64,000 nucleotides of DNA, taken from Heterobilharzia americana. Its lineage: Eukaryota > Platyhelminthes > Trematoda > Strigeidida > Schistosomatidae. Below, in pieces: positions 45,991-58,927 of this stretch. Within the stretch, counting starts at the first letter, position 1. Each line of letters opens with the position of its first letter. The translations under genes and the position numbers were made by a program. The notes beneath the pieces are model-generated. The model was not told the DNA's origin. It saw nothing but the letters and a program-made list of their open reading frames with translations, and searched no databases. The stretch is taken from contig OX104127.1 in assembly GCA_944470555.2 (NCBI GenBank), positions 153,341,776 through 153,405,775 of the forward strand, written 5' to 3'.

Positions 45991-47689
45991 TTCAAAAATA
46001 ATGTGAAATTTCTGTAATTAGTTTATTCAGGCACCAGTAATCGGAAATGGTAAACATCAATATGATTGATGGCATTTCCCCTCAAGGTACAGGAGTTAGG
46101 AGAAATATGGTTCAGTCTGAGGTTCTTTCGAAGCATTTTGGGATATTCCTTTTTCTGCAGACATTTCCTCCGAAAGTAGATTTTCATATACGCATCGGCG
46201 TCTCACAAAAGAATGCAGAGACCTGTTCAACTTTTTACCATCACACAGCCCTCTCTACTCTTTAACTAGCGTAATGCACCCATTTTATCACAGTCAAGAA
46301 AAAAAGGTGGTTATGGCAAAGAAATTCTATTATTTTCGAAAAGGTTATTTATTAGGTTATTACTCATGAAAATATGTTACAGTAGTTAAAAAGTTCCTGA
46401 GTTATTTCCAGTCAGGTGCTAAATTATATTGAATAACATGTTACATAATATATATGGGGGTTAAGAGTGGTAAAATAGACAAGGAATTATGAATATAAAA
46501 AGCAAAATAATGTAACAAATGACTAATCTGCGACAGTTTAGACCTCATGATGGCTATGGCGAAGACACAGAATGAACGTACCTTCCTTGAACACTCATCA
46601 TTCAGTGAACACAAGTTAGATTTGTTTTAAACGTAGTTCCCACTTGATATTTCAAAATTTCAAACTGAAACTTTCCTGCTTATTTTTAATGAAGCAATTT
46701 TGTTTCACAGGGTCCCTGTTTATTGCATTATTGTATTTAAGTTTCTTTTTATATGCTTTGATCGTCAAGCCCAATGACATGTATGGCAACTGACTGTGAA
46801 ATTAAAATCTTCTTTACTGAAAATTTGAAAATTTATGCAGTCAGTACTTTTCACATTTTTTCAATACCCAGTTATGTGAAAAGTGTTAAGTCACAGGCAA
46901 CAATTTGTTCGATGAACACAAATACAAAATTTAATAGAAATGTGTTCGTTTTACGCTCACTGCATCCACAATTCAACAATTTTTTGAGTCCATAAAAGGA
47001 TTCTGAAATCAATAGAATCCCACTCGAAAGTCATCCATGATATTCTTTTCTGAAGTTTTATTCGTGTATTGTAGTATTCTTTTATTTTGATAGTGTATTA
47101 CATGAAATAGCTCATATTATGCATTTCATGCATAATGTGACATTTGAACACAGCATCTTCACATAACTAGTTCCATCCTATCTACATACAGAAAAAGAAT
47201 CGCCTAATAATTGTTTTCAATTTTTTCTGTAAAAGATTAATGTCCTTATTTTAATGCCAATTAAAATCAATGGTAACTGTATATGCATAACATGCTTTGA
47301 AGGCGTGAATATAACGATAATATTTCTTCGTCAAAAAGCGTTAATAAAATCTATTGCACTCCAAGTTTGTTTTTTACATAAAATTAAAATCTAAACGTAC
47401 ACAAATTCTAGATAAAAGAGGTAGGAAGCAGACTTTATGTTTTCATAAACCCAGATATAAACTTGCTTCACGTTTACTTCAGCTTATATGTTCAAGGGAA
47501 TAAATGTACAACACATAGAAAGCATGAAACATATTTTAGAAATCACGACCAACTTAAATTCAAAAAAAGACTGATTGAACAAAGAAATATATTCTTTTCT
47601 GATTTAATCTCCATCTTTAGAAAACGTTCACCAACATCCATGACCTGCTTAGTCGGAATGGCTATTTACAGAACTTTGTAGTTAGACAT
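45991..47689. other. Non-coding stretch
   Basis: No coding recognised; short frames at 46047, 46774 and 47463 look like chance. Confidence 0.4.
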
Positions 47690-48225
47690 ATGAATGTTAC
47701 TATGGTTAAGATAGGAATGACAACAGTTCCTAAGAAGCAAATCCTCTTGAAGCTGGGATACGTGGGTGATATTATCAGTGATATCACCACACAAAGCATG
47801 AAATCAGCCTTACAAAAAACATTCCCAGCGGCTAAATTACGTCCTATATCCTACAACCCCGCGATTCTAGGTGCCAGAGATGAAGGTAAACTGCATAATT
47901 CTCACACTTCCATGTGTAATTACCGGCTCAACCGCTCCTGTGGAGCTGTGTACATCACGTCTACAATGAGGTAGGTCCATCGTCGAATTTGGGAGGGCCA
48001 TCCACGATGGCTGAGCAAGAGACAAGTTTGAACAATGGAAAGTTTTACAGTTGCATTCTTAGCACTGGACATCAGGTGGATACTAGATAGTCATTCGAAA
48101 TTATTAATCACACACCGATTAATTTACCGCATGGTTTGCCTATTCGTTTACTTTAGCAGAGGCGATTGCAATCCACCTTCACAAAGGTATAGTTTATATT
48201 CTGAAGAATTTTGTTCAACCACATG
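47690..48225 (+). pseudogene. PLE-H: linker and GIY-YIG end of a PLE, decayed (plus)
   Basis: Open frame 47690-47974 with MKSALQKTFPAAKLRPISYN (compare IKAALRRIFPAARLISVYN in PLE-A), then GARDEGKLHNSHTSMCNYRLNRSCGAVYIT. That is the linker and the start of GIY-YIG, with the Gly of YIG now Thr. Further pieces in shifted frames are GHPRWLSKRQ, TGHQVDTR and FTKV, FIF, RILFNH, which follow the order of the PLE C-terminus to about 48225. RT is absent. Confidence 0.75.
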
Positions 48226-48531
48226 GCTTCTGCTATTACTTTGTACACCTATTCCCCCTCTTGTTCCTACCAATATTGATTTGCTTTTTTATTATTACAT
48301 AATTATGAACTGTTTGTGACTGACCACTTGTCAAAAATCACCTCATTTACTTCACCAGTCGCCATGCCATTTATTTAGGAATCACCTGTTTCATATTATT
48401 ATAACTACCTTTTTAATTACCCTGTTGATTATTTGCATCTTTATTTCTGAAACTTCATGAATTAAATAGAATCTATAATTATAGTTTTTTAACTACCCAC
48501 CACTTGATTGGTATTTCGAGTACAGTCTTTA

Positions 48532-48536
<5 letters not shown>

Positions 48537-48566
<30 letters not shown>
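48537..48566. repeat. (TA)15 microsatellite
   Basis: About thirty uninterrupted bases of TA dinucleotide. Confidence 0.97.
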
Positions 48567-48568
<2 letters not shown>

Positions 48569-49312
48569 AATGTACAGCTTGAGGATAAATTCGTTAAAAA
48601 TAGTACTCACCGCTGAAAATCTTATTTTTGAAGTCACAATGCGCATTAGGAATGTATTTTGATTGAGTTGCAAACCTATATATAAATGTAGAGCTAAAGA
48701 CGAGAACCTAATTGAAAAAAAATATATTTCGTCGTTCAACCAGTCCTTTTTCTAAATGTCTAAATAGGAATATTCAATGTATCTTTTTGTGTATCAGTAC
48801 AGCTTTATTTTTACTGTAGTACAATCAAAATACATCATAGCTAGTGCATTAAGGACTACAAAATAGAGCAGTAATTATCTTAATAATTGGGAAAGGAAGG
48901 CTTTAGAGGATATACAAAATATGATCCCAAGAAAACTGTGAGAGTGAAATTAGATCTTTGTCCAATATATAAAACATCTATATACAGTAAAATCTACATC
49001 AAGTAATCATTGAGATTTATGTTCATTGATTTAAAAACTAATTCGTGAAGATATGTAACCGATTGATGATTGAACTTATAATCTTTGCAGCGAAGTCGAA
49101 AAGAAGCTTACATAGAGCTGGATTCCATAACCACGTATACTATCTAACAAATGTTTTCGTAAAACCTTTTCATATTCATTGTAGTTGACCTTTAATTTTT
49201 TTTCATTTTCATAAAGAAAATAAGAATTTTAAAAATTCCAATTGTAAAAATTAAAAGAAGACATATAAGGGAGCAATAATGTTTTCAACTAGCTGTCATC
49301 AGGCTTTATGCT

Positions 49313-49359
49313 AATATATATATATATATGTATATGTATGTATACATATATATATATGT
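49313..49359. repeat. Palindromic TA/TG microsatellite
   Basis: (AT)n, then GTATATGTATGTATAC, then (AT)n: nearly self-complementary over 47 bases, so it can form a cruciform. Confidence 0.9.
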
Positions 49360-50434
49360 AGTTAAAATTTACAAATAATTAATGACATAATCATGATATT
49401 CACAAATCTAATGGATTACTCAGCATATGTTCCAGAACACTCGAATTTTTTGTCTTCTTATCAGTAAAAATTTACACGCCATTTGAACTGTCTGCATCTG
49501 TTTGAGGGACAAGATGTACAAAAATTAAAAAAATACCATTATCATCAACTTGACCTTCTGTAAAAGTGAGTGTTATGTTTGGTGTTTAGAATGTGTAAAC
49601 CATAGAACTTAAACTTTTAATTAGAAATATATATATCACAGGTCAACTTTCATCACAGAAAGTTAAAGAAAACAATAAGAATAACCATTTGATGTGTTCC
49701 AAAAGCATCAACTTGATAAAAAAAGGACGTGACTTGTCTGCATTTTCAGACCATTCTATTGGAATAATTAATACGACGTCGTCTGAAAAACAGGTATAAA
49801 CAAAGCTGGCTGATACTGATTGAATTCCAAACAACACTTACACCAATCGGAGGGCAACAAGATGAACTTTATACCTTTTCGCTCAAGAAAACCTAGTACT
49901 TTTCCCTTCATTAAAGATCAAAAAAAAGTTATAACCACTTAGTTTTAATAAGATGCCCATTAAAATTCTCTGAAAAGTCCGACTGAAATAGCAGCCTTTT
50001 GAATCTAAAAAAATTCTAATTACTTTTACATAAAGAAAATTTTAGTATTTCTCCGTAAAGTTTTTAAAAAACTTGGATATTTCTTGTTTCATCAGCCAAC
50101 GAATTCACTACATTTATAATTTTTCTACACCATTATAATTTATTAATGAGAAGATTTATAAAGTGTAATACCTACGTTGTTTTTGTCATAATGCTGAACG
50201 ATAAAGTAGCTGCAAAAACCTATTCCTTAGTATACTCGCAAATTTTCATAAGTTCAGTATTTGATTAAAGCTATGAATAGTGAGCACATTGATACAGATC
50301 TACAAGACGGCCATTCAGATTAAAATATGAAGCTAGTAAGGAAAAAGAAGATTGATATAACTGTGATACTCCGCAAACTGTGTTCTTGGTACTGAATACC
50401 TTATTCGCTATGCTTATATTTCCATTCCGCAAGG

Positions 50435-50825
50435 TCAAATTAACAAACTAGAGGTTTTTTCACGAAAAAGAGAACGGAAGTGGGCTTTCAGAGCTACACA
50501 TGGACTGGTGGACACAAAGAGTAAGTACCTTTTGGGGTGCAGAGAAACTCTGACTCCCAACCAGTGGTGCATATTAGTTTCTCCATCTAGGAACATAGGA
50601 GTGGCGCATGAACCTACCTTTGTCACCATCGAAAACGGAAACTTCCATGCCTTGTCGGTAAAAGACGAAGCCAAAGTCTCAAAAAGTGAACCCTTAAGAC
50701 AACCAACAGACTTTGGTCTAGGAGTCCATACAGTATACAACCCACGCAAAATTTGTGAAGTGACACATGCAATTAAGATTTCTATGTGCTCAAAGAATCT
50801 AGATACAAGAAACAAAATTCACTGA
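50435..50825. other. Segment open on both strands, unknown origin
   Basis: A 126-codon frame on the minus strand (50435-50815) overlaps a 105-codon frame on the plus strand (50508-50825). The segment is visibly less AT-rich than its surroundings. I recognise no domain in either: no RT, GIY-YIG, zinc-finger or integrase motif, no signal peptide I would defend, no splice pattern. It may be an insert from a gene or from a retroelement region I do not know. Which strand is meaningful, if any, cannot be decided from the sequence alone. Confidence 0.3.
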
Positions 50826-51199
50826 TTACCAGATTGTCTGCTCAACGATTCCACTCGTTCTTACATCGTCTTTATATTTATTTACGAAACAAACTGTCTG
50901 TCGAATATTGTATTCCAGTTCATCTTTTATTTTTTTCTTTGTCACTTTTGGTCGCTAATAGCCGCATAAAATGCTGACTCTTTTGGAAAATCTCAAGTCC
51001 TTAACCAGTTAGTTGCAGGTTAGGTAAAACAGAATCGCGCAGATCAAAAGATGTTTCCTTCTAGCACTACCTTCCTGCAAAGCTATCACCTTTGCTATTT
51101 CCCTCCCTGCATCTAAAAAGTATACACTGTAATCATATTTCGATGTTGTGGGAGTATTGTGGACTGCTACTAATTCTCTAACACCCTTCCAGGATTAGA
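50826..51199. other. Non-coding stretch
   Basis: Nothing recognised. Confidence 0.4.
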
Positions 51200-53270
51200 A
51201 AACGCTTCAGTAAGTTCTAAGTTGCTCTTACGTTTTTCTCTTTATCAAAATCTCCGTCCAAAATTGCTTAGTGTGAACGAATTGGCTGCATCTTGTTTTG
51301 CAAATAAATGTCTACGTAAGATAGAGTCAAAACTTTCTGCCAACCCTCCAGAGAGTATCAGTGGGCATTTACATGATGCCATGAAAATGGGGCTTAATAC
51401 TGCTTGTGGCTCTAAATGTCACACTAATAACCACCAGGTATTTAAAATCTTGCTTCGACTTCTTAATGCTCACTAGTGTATTCTGGTGGGCAGTGAGCGT
51501 AATTCGTCTGCACGAAAGATCGAACTACACTTTTGTAAGTAACACAAGACTCAGTTGTAAGAGCATCTAAGTTAAAGAGAAGCAGCAGATGAATCTGGTA
51601 TAATTTTGAAAGTATTTTAGCTTATTTAAGCGATCGTTAGCAGAAAGCTCAGTGTGGGTGAAACAGTCCATGGAGAAAATTGTACACTGATTAACAATAT
51701 TAACTGACGTCTGAACCGCTGAGCAAAGTGCTACAAAGTTGTCTCACTACTGTTTATTCCATGAATGGTTAACATGGACACATCAACCAAAGTGCAGGTT
51801 CACAGATAACTTTAATTATAAAGGCGGCTCTAGTTACACGATCTACGTAACCTACTCTAGGGTTTTTTTAAGTCAGTAAGCAAAGAAGTGACAACAGTGT
51901 TTGGGGAGGTTTGATGGATAAAGACTGTCCCGCCACTCTGTACTGAAGCTATCATTGTAATCATCGATACGATGGGTATATGTGGTATACACGTTATCAT
52001 TACGGTATTGGTCCAGTACCCATAGCGTCTACATTTTTGGTCGTTGTAGTACGTCACAGACTGCAAATTTATGAAAAGGGAGTTCGTGAGGGAAAGCCTA
52101 AGTTCCTTTCAAATTGCGTATACATCGATTGGGTGTTCACCATCAGTCAGATACTTGAACACCGTCATTCGTACTACAGGCTAACGATTGATGTACTCCT
52201 ATGATTAAGGCTGCATTAACTTCATTTGACAGAAATGCAGTCTGAAATGTTTTCTTAGGTAGGGGTGTCCGTGGCAAGTTTTTAGTATCTTGAAATCTCA
52301 GACCTTTAACATTTCATATGGAGTGAATCCCCAGACACCTGTATTCATTACTCCAAACCATTAGTAAGGCTTAGCTGGGGTTCAAGATTTTACCGCTCTA
52401 CTTGAATCTTGCTACCTCTTGAAATCTATGGACGAAGCGCACCGTAGTGATGTAAAAATTTTACCGCATCGAAGACTTTTTTGCCTTGAGTATGCAGACA
52501 ATATCGTTTTAGTGCGCGACAACACAGATTTCTCAATTTGCAACCAGTCACTTATCCATCAGTGTATGTCACTATGATATAGGCTTACGTGATCAAAGTA
52601 TTTCTACAAGATAGGCGAACTCCGCATCCGCACTTACTGTTGGTGGTAAGTTGCTCAAAGTTGCTAAAAAGTTAGATTGATAGGGCACTTCTGTGATTTG
52701 CTGGTTGAAATAAGCTTAATGAGATTTTCGATAATACATCTGAAGCCAAACTGGCACGTACCAAGCCCAAGTATACAACGCATCGGTGCCTGAAGTTCTT
52801 CTCTACTCTTGTAAAACCTTGTTTTTATCATCTAAGGATGTCTGATGGCTCTGCGTTATTCGTCACCGTTATCCACGCAGGACCGTTGGATTTCGGTTTA
52901 AAAACCACATTGATAGGTATGACGGTGTGTGCTTAAAGATGGTGAACGTCATTTATTGAACTCAGTCATCTTGAAATACCGACTTCAGTGGCTTTGAAAT
53001 TTGCTACGCTTGTCGTCCCAGCAGCTGTCATGACGTTCGTTGTTTGCTTAACTTACGACTGGCTGGAAGACACTGTTGTGACCAGTGTATGATATAACGC
53101 CGTCAGATGAAGTATAGTTGCCTTAAGTTCGCATCTTTAGGTGCCTAACGACTCCCTAGATAGGATTCATGAGATCACGTAAGCCAACGACTTGTGACGA
53201 CAGTAGGTGTAGCTCAGATTCGAAACCAGCAGCGATGATGCTGCTTCTTCTTTTTTACCTTCTATTTCTG
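51200..53270 (+). pseudogene. Heavily decayed non-LTR retrotransposon (plus)
   Basis: The segment is less AT-rich than its flanks and contains RT-like wording: LPHRRLFCLEYADNIVLVRDN (about 52462-52525) corresponds to the LEYADDIVLL box of non-LTR reverse transcriptases, with the second Asp changed to Asn. At about 52978-53060 RLQWL is followed, across a frameshift, by coding that resembles the RWLGHVLRM...HRLP...GW stretch near the end of such ORFs. A possible QGCPLSP-type box lies near 52262. Endonuclease coding upstream is not readable; an 84-codon frame at 51222-51476 may belong to it. I cannot assign a clade. It is not the RTE family at 22.3 and 63 kb. Confidence 0.5.
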
Positions 53271-56200
53271 AAAAGTAAAATGAATTTGTTACTCTATTAA
53301 CATGCTGTCGCCCTTGTTTCCATACTCTCTTCAGTATTCGGCATCTTCCTTATGTTGCTTTTTTTATTTTATATGGCTCATCTCTTATTGTTCATATTAA
53401 ACCAACTTTGCGTTCTAATCATTGTTCACTTTCAGACTAGGTATAAATTGTTCACCTAAATTCTTTCTTTAGAATGACATCATTTATTCATTTGTCACAA
53501 AATGTGTGCAGTCATGTAAGGGATTAAAAGTACATAGTACTGCTATCTCTTTGCATATGAGTTGTATGAGACCACAATCACTTTTCTCAGTAGTCAAACT
53601 GCCATTTCTTTCCGGATGTTTGCTTCAAGCTTTTTTGTATACTTCAATTAGAAATTATGCCTTCAGGCATCTCATTAAGTGCATTTAGTAAATCAAGCAC
53701 AAAACATGATCTACTCACTGAATGAATAGCAATAAATGAAAAGCATGAACATAACCAGTGAATATACCTTGAAGCAAGCATAAAAAGTATACTAAATAGA
53801 CTGATTATGTTTACAGTCTATTCAAATAAAGAAAGCACAACCAGGAAAAATGGTCATTTATAGCATCAAAAAGGCCCATAATGTCTATCAAGGTCGTAAC
53901 GGATTTTGCTGCAGTCAAAAAAACTTGCTAGGATGTTACATGGGTCAACGAAGAACTACGATAAAGGGTATGCAGCTATAGATACTTATACTGTCGTGTG
54001 ATTTTTAGTTATACCAAAAAGTAAGAGAGTTTTTATTTGCATATGTAGCGTCATATTCAGGGTTAATCAGTAAGAAGTGATAGAGTAAATCCAATATCTT
54101 CTGAAAAAACAGTCTGAGAAACCCTTGGACTGAAAACTTCCTAAAGATGGCACACTGGTAATTGTGAGATTCGTTAAATGCGTTTACTTCTAGCATTCTA
54201 AAGAGGTTAAACAATTATTGAATATTATCCCGCAATATACTTCTGTAAATTTGAGAAGCCCTTCCAAGTGACCACAACTTAAAAAAAGTATAAATAGATG
54301 ATGCTTTTCAGTTTGATTTGTAATGAAATGAAATCTATTTGATCAATAAGTTATATTCATATCATTGCTAAAGCAACCATTTGGATCTTCTTGATCAACT
54401 AACGTAGCTTCCTTACCATAAATGGTAACTTTCATTTACCATACTCTGGTGTTCCTTTTCCTCCTAAAATGTCCTGATACACAGTAGATCAACTTTGTCC
54501 AAGGTGAAAAAACACTTCATAGCTAATTATTCGTCGTCGAAATAGTACAATAAATTAATAATGCAAACTTAGAGTGCTAAATGATCACATAGAACGTCCT
54601 TTGTTGAGGTCATGACGACTGCATATATTTAGTAGAACCAAAATTCCAAATACCTTTATCACAAGTTAAAATGGGTTCACTATACGATAACAGCTGTTCT
54701 GTAGTTTTATTGAATTCTCCCAAAACAATGCAAACTGACTGAAAACATATGTAAAATAAGTCAAATTTAATAAACGAATAAGAATTTCGGGGCAAATTCA
54801 ACCGCAGGGATATCATCGTCATATCATCCAAGTTCGAACTATTGATCGATGCTTTCTGACAACATGTTGTCAGGTAATGGAAGTTACTGGTTCCATGAAA
54901 CTTTACTAAAAGCTGTTCATCAATTATACGGATTAGAAAATTTAAGGTACATCAGCTATTTTCTTACCGATGATTTCTGTCTCACGGTTTTTTGTTTTTT
55001 TTCCCCACACTACTTACGTTTCACATAAATCTATTCATTTAGCACGGTGTAATATTTTGTCTGCCTATTTACTTTTGATTGAAATACAATCAAAATGCTT
55101 GTTGCATTTCTGTCAACTACTATATTTACTGGCTGTAGTGCATAAACATAGCTGTGAACAGTTGATTGTTGAGATGCTTTCTCTTTGTAAAAATACATAG
55201 ATGTGCAATACTTTCATTCTCATTAGAATTTTGAAGAACATAAAAACTGACATCGCTTTCCCGTTTATTCCCTGGCTAATCAAAGATTTGAGTAATAAAA
55301 AGAGGAACTCTTGTATGCACTTTCAAGTGCATTAACATTTCGTCACCATGGTAGGAAAACAAATAGGTAATAATAATACTAGGTAATTATTAGTAAACTA
55401 CCCTAGATGTACTCAGAGTTACATTTTGATGCAAGAGTAACAGTTATTTTGAATATTTCAGAAAAATTTACCTGAGATGGAAATCTACAAGTTTTTCCCT
55501 CCTAATGAAGTGTTTCTCGTTGAGCTTGCGAAATCGTAGTGCTTCCGTTGTTCTCTGAAGTTGAATTTTGTTGTGAAAATCCTTTAAAGTTAATCGAGAC
55601 ATCTATCTTTGTGCTTCAAAAGAAAGGGAATGCGAGATATTTTTATGGTTGTTTGTGAAAAACTGATCTTGGACTGAATGGATTGTGGAGGTTTGACCTA
55701 TCTTTCAACCCGTTTATTATTGTAAGCTTGACTTCTTTGCTACATGCTTTTTGTGCACCATTTCATCTGAATCCACCATACAAGTTCAACTGAGATGTTA
55801 CTGTTTGGTTCATTAGTATCGTATGCACCATTTTCAACACGAACAACCTGCATTCAAAAATTCAGCCAATTAATTTAGACTTAACCTCAACTCCTGCTTA
55901 TCAAAAGTTTCTCTAGTTTCGAATCTCTACACACATCTGACTTCGACAGTTTTCATTCCAGTTGATTACTTTCTCAGCATGTAGGTGAACATATAGACCG
56001 TCACTTGGTTCTTGTCGACCTATTGTTTTAAATATTAATAAATTCGGCTTGCTATTTATGCAAAGCTACCATACTAAAGACCTTTCTTATGTTGGTTATT
56101 ATTTGGCCTAACCTTTCAGTCCTGAGCATCCATATCGTTTGTAAAGCGGAATTCTCTAACTACATCAGCTGATTGGTTCATGAGAAGTATATCAACTCAT

Positions 56201-56410
56201 GTGACCATACTTGGGGTTCCATTTTATTTACCTTTTTATACTGATCGTGTAATTATATCCACTTAACCCAATTTTTATCATCTCCTGCTTTCAAATTCTT
56301 GTTAGGAAACAAATTACTTTAAAAACTGTAGTGCAATATTACTAAATCAACTTGTAAAAATCCTAATAGTCTAAATAAGAATTCAAAGCAGTAATTACAT
56401 TTCAGCCTAT
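53271..56410. other. Long non-coding stretch
   Basis: No coding, tRNA-like or retroelement signal recognised. Confidence 0.4.
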
Positions 56411-56490
56411 TTATTAAAAATGTCACACGGTGAAACAGTATCATTTACTAAATAACGTTTCGGACATAATTTATTGTCTGAACACAAGAT
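56411..56490 (-). mobile_element. Solitary PLE 3' tail, inverted, upstream of PLE-B2
   Basis: Minus strand: GACAATAAATTATGTCCGAAA, CGTTATT, CTGTTTCACCGTGTGA and TTTTTAATAAA match the 3' tail of PLE-B1/B2 (8487-8560; 57419-57490) at about 80 percent. It lies 60 bases before PLE-B2 and points away from it, so PLE-B2 is bracketed by two tails in opposite orientation. It is older than the B2 copy. Confidence 0.7.
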
Positions 56491-56550
56491 GGAAATCTAG
56501 AGACTAGTGTCTATAGGAAAACTTCCCATCTGAATCGCCACTAAAACACC

Positions 56551-57495
56551 AAATCCTCTCACCCCATTTCAGTTAAAGTAGGCTTAGTTATTTGACTATG
56601 TAACAGGGCAAAAAAGCTTACTAGTCGACCAGAAAATTTACGACAAGAAATTATACACATCAAGAATGTCCTACGACCCAACAATTGCCCACCAAAATTT
56701 ACAAATAAATTCATAAGAAATCCAAAGAAAAATATCAGCAGTGGCAGTAGTAGTAGTAGTAATACAGGTGTTATTAATAATGATTCCACTGCTAATGTTC
56801 ATAATCGTGACAGGCTTAAGAGAGAATTCAAAGCCTCTACTGTGTTATCATACAAGGAAGGCACCTCAGAAGCATTACGAAGAATTCCCGATAAGGCTGA
56901 CTGGGATTAAAGTGGCATTCAAACCAACAAACTCACTTAGAAACAAGCCTTGTAGGTTGAAAGATCCTATCGATGCAATTAAGCACAATAATCTGGTTTA
57001 TCAGATCCCTCGCAATGATTGCGATGTCAAATACATAGGCCAAAGCAGTCGACCAGGGTCGATTAGAATAACAGAGCACAAAAACTTAGCTAGATCAAGA
57101 TTAGTAGATCCTAATAAGGTAAGAAATCTAGAGAAAAGCTTGGTTATAGCTCTGCACGCAATTATATACAATCACACAGTAGGGTGGGGTAGGGCGACAG
57201 TGTTGAAAACTGACTTAGTTGGGTGGATGGAGGGAGAGACTGATAACCGACTGAATCTTTGTTTATCAAATCAACACCAAACCTATGCAATCGAAATGAT
57301 TCTGCACCTGTTCCAGATATATGGAAAATTCTACTACCCTTGTCATCACAGAGAAGGGGAGAAAATTAGGAATAAATAAAGTCTGTCTTGAAGTTGTGGA
57401 GTTACCTGATATGAATATGGACAATAAATTGTGTTCGAAACGTTATTCATTAAATGCTATTGTTTCACTGTGTGATATTTCTAATAAACAGACTA
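56551..57495 (+). mobile_element. PLE-B2: 3' unit of a PLE (linker, GIY-YIG, tail), recent copy
   Basis: The 945 bases match 7623-8564 at roughly 96-97 percent by eye. The match starts at AAATCCTCTCACC and ends at AATAAACAGACTA in both copies, with one extra AGT in the linker repeat. Coding: linker with a frameshift/stop, then VAFKPTNSLRNKPCRLKD, VYQIPRNDCDVKYIGQSSRPG (YIG about 57030-57038), EHKNLARSRLVDPNKVRNLEKS and the C-terminus to 57379. B2 has SSRPGS where B1 has SSPPGS; the Arg is also in PLE-E, so B2 is closer to the ancestral endonuclease. No RT. The apparent start at 56741 is out of frame with the true linker. Confidence 0.88.
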
Positions 57496-58439
57496 CAGTG
57501 TCCAAGTTTTATGCCTATATTAATTCAAAACAGTGCTGACAAAACTCGACTGCATATATTTCATACAGAATCGACTAGACAGTAAGACAGTTACCATAAG
57601 CGCATATTCACTGCTTCTAATATTAGATTACTATTTTTTAGATCAGTATGAATATAACAAGTGAGATAGTCATACTTTCTGACCTATCAAACAGCCAGTT
57701 TTCTGCAAATATTTATCTCATTCATAGCCTCTTTAAAAATGTGAGTTGTTTTGCAATCCCAAAACAATACTTCATAGAAAGCAAAGCTCCTTACTCTGTA
57801 CAGAAGATGAAATCAACATACAGCAAAATGTTGAATTCACTCGATGGCTTTTACAACTCTAGGGGTGTGTAATAGCGTGTGATACGACTTAAACTCTTGT
57901 TTTCCAAAGACGGCATTAAATAAAACCAGCCAACATAAAACCCACATTACAGAAAAATAAAATACAGTCATGTAAGTTTTGAAAGTGAATAACCTGTTTA
58001 GGTAAGAATTTCAACTTCAAATCAATGTTAGTCCATTAATTATTTAACAAAGTATGTGTTTTCTTATTTTAGCGATTTATTTTACTTTTCTCATTTTCAA
58101 AATGGGCTTCATTTTTTCACCTCACTCTTTTTCTCTTCATTACTGACATTCTTTGGTATTTTCACGCACTGATTATCGCCTTTTAAATAACTTACTCAAA
58201 TATTTAGTGCGTATAACTCAAAGATATATCTTCTTAGTTCGTTACTCAATTCATCTATCATTAGTTGTTGGATTTCTAACTTTGGAGGTACAAAAAAGTA
58301 AATGCAATTACAACCTGTCTCATTCTGTTCACTGTTCCTAAAATATTTTTCAACAATTGAAAAAAAGCACAAATTAATCTTAAAATTGCTTTACGAGTAT
58401 GTGGCATTTAAAATGTCTAGATATAAACAAATTTGATGC
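57496..58439. other. Non-coding stretch
   Basis: Nothing recognised between PLE-B2 and the PLE-I palindrome. Confidence 0.4.
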
Positions 58440-58795
58440 CGTTCAGTGATTTTGTTCAGGATTCATTTTACTCGACAGATTTTTACGGATAACTAAATAT
58501 TTGAAATTTCGTTTTTCAGAAATAAACGTGTTAACACGATATATCACAGAAAAGGTGTTATTTACCTTAATCTGATGTCCGGGGTCTACTAAATGTGAGA
58601 GCATTGCACTGTTGATGCTCCCTGTCATTCCTTTCTCTAACCAAGATGGTACATGTTCACTCCACAAGAGCAGTTGAACTCATAAATGCACTTTGAAGTG
58701 GCCATCATAGATAACCTATCCTCGGTTCGCTGTGTCAGTAATGGTTTGGTTGAGAAGCTGAAAGAAATGTTTGTCTGCATTGAATGTTTTTTTGA
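58440..58795 (-). pseudogene. PLE-I left copy: GIY-YIG end (minus arm of palindrome)
   Basis: Minus strand from the palindrome centre outward: FSTKPLLTQRTEDRLSMMAT, SKCIYEFNCSCGV, then a deletion removing the YIG core, then WSEHVPSWLEKGMTGSINSAM and LSHLVDPGHQIKVNNTFSVIYRVNTF. Coding runs to about 58443. Over the inner 100 bases it is nearly identical to the right copy; further out the two drift apart to roughly 80 percent or less. No RT part. Confidence 0.82.
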
Positions 58796-58927
58796 CTGAT
58801 CTACATTCAGTGCAGCGAAAGCTTTTGTCAGCTTCTCAACCAAACCATTACTGACACAGTGAACCGAGGATAGGTTATCTATGATGGCCACTTCAAAGTG
58901 CATTTATGAGTTCAACTGCTCCTGTGG
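58662..58927. repeat. 100-bp palindrome arms joining two PLE ends head to head
   Basis: Left arm 58662-58761 and right arm 58828-58927 are reverse complements with about two mismatches. The 66-base centre still shows weaker complementarity (CTGCATTGAATG against CTGCACTGAATG), so the fold continues almost to the midpoint near 58795. The arms encode the linker and the first GIY-YIG strand of a PLE on both strands. Confidence 0.92.

Larger units (their letters stand above)
48226..50434. other. Non-coding stretch with AT microsatellites
   Basis: Holds two AT-rich simple repeats (48537-48566, 49313-49359). No coding recognised. Confidence 0.45.
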
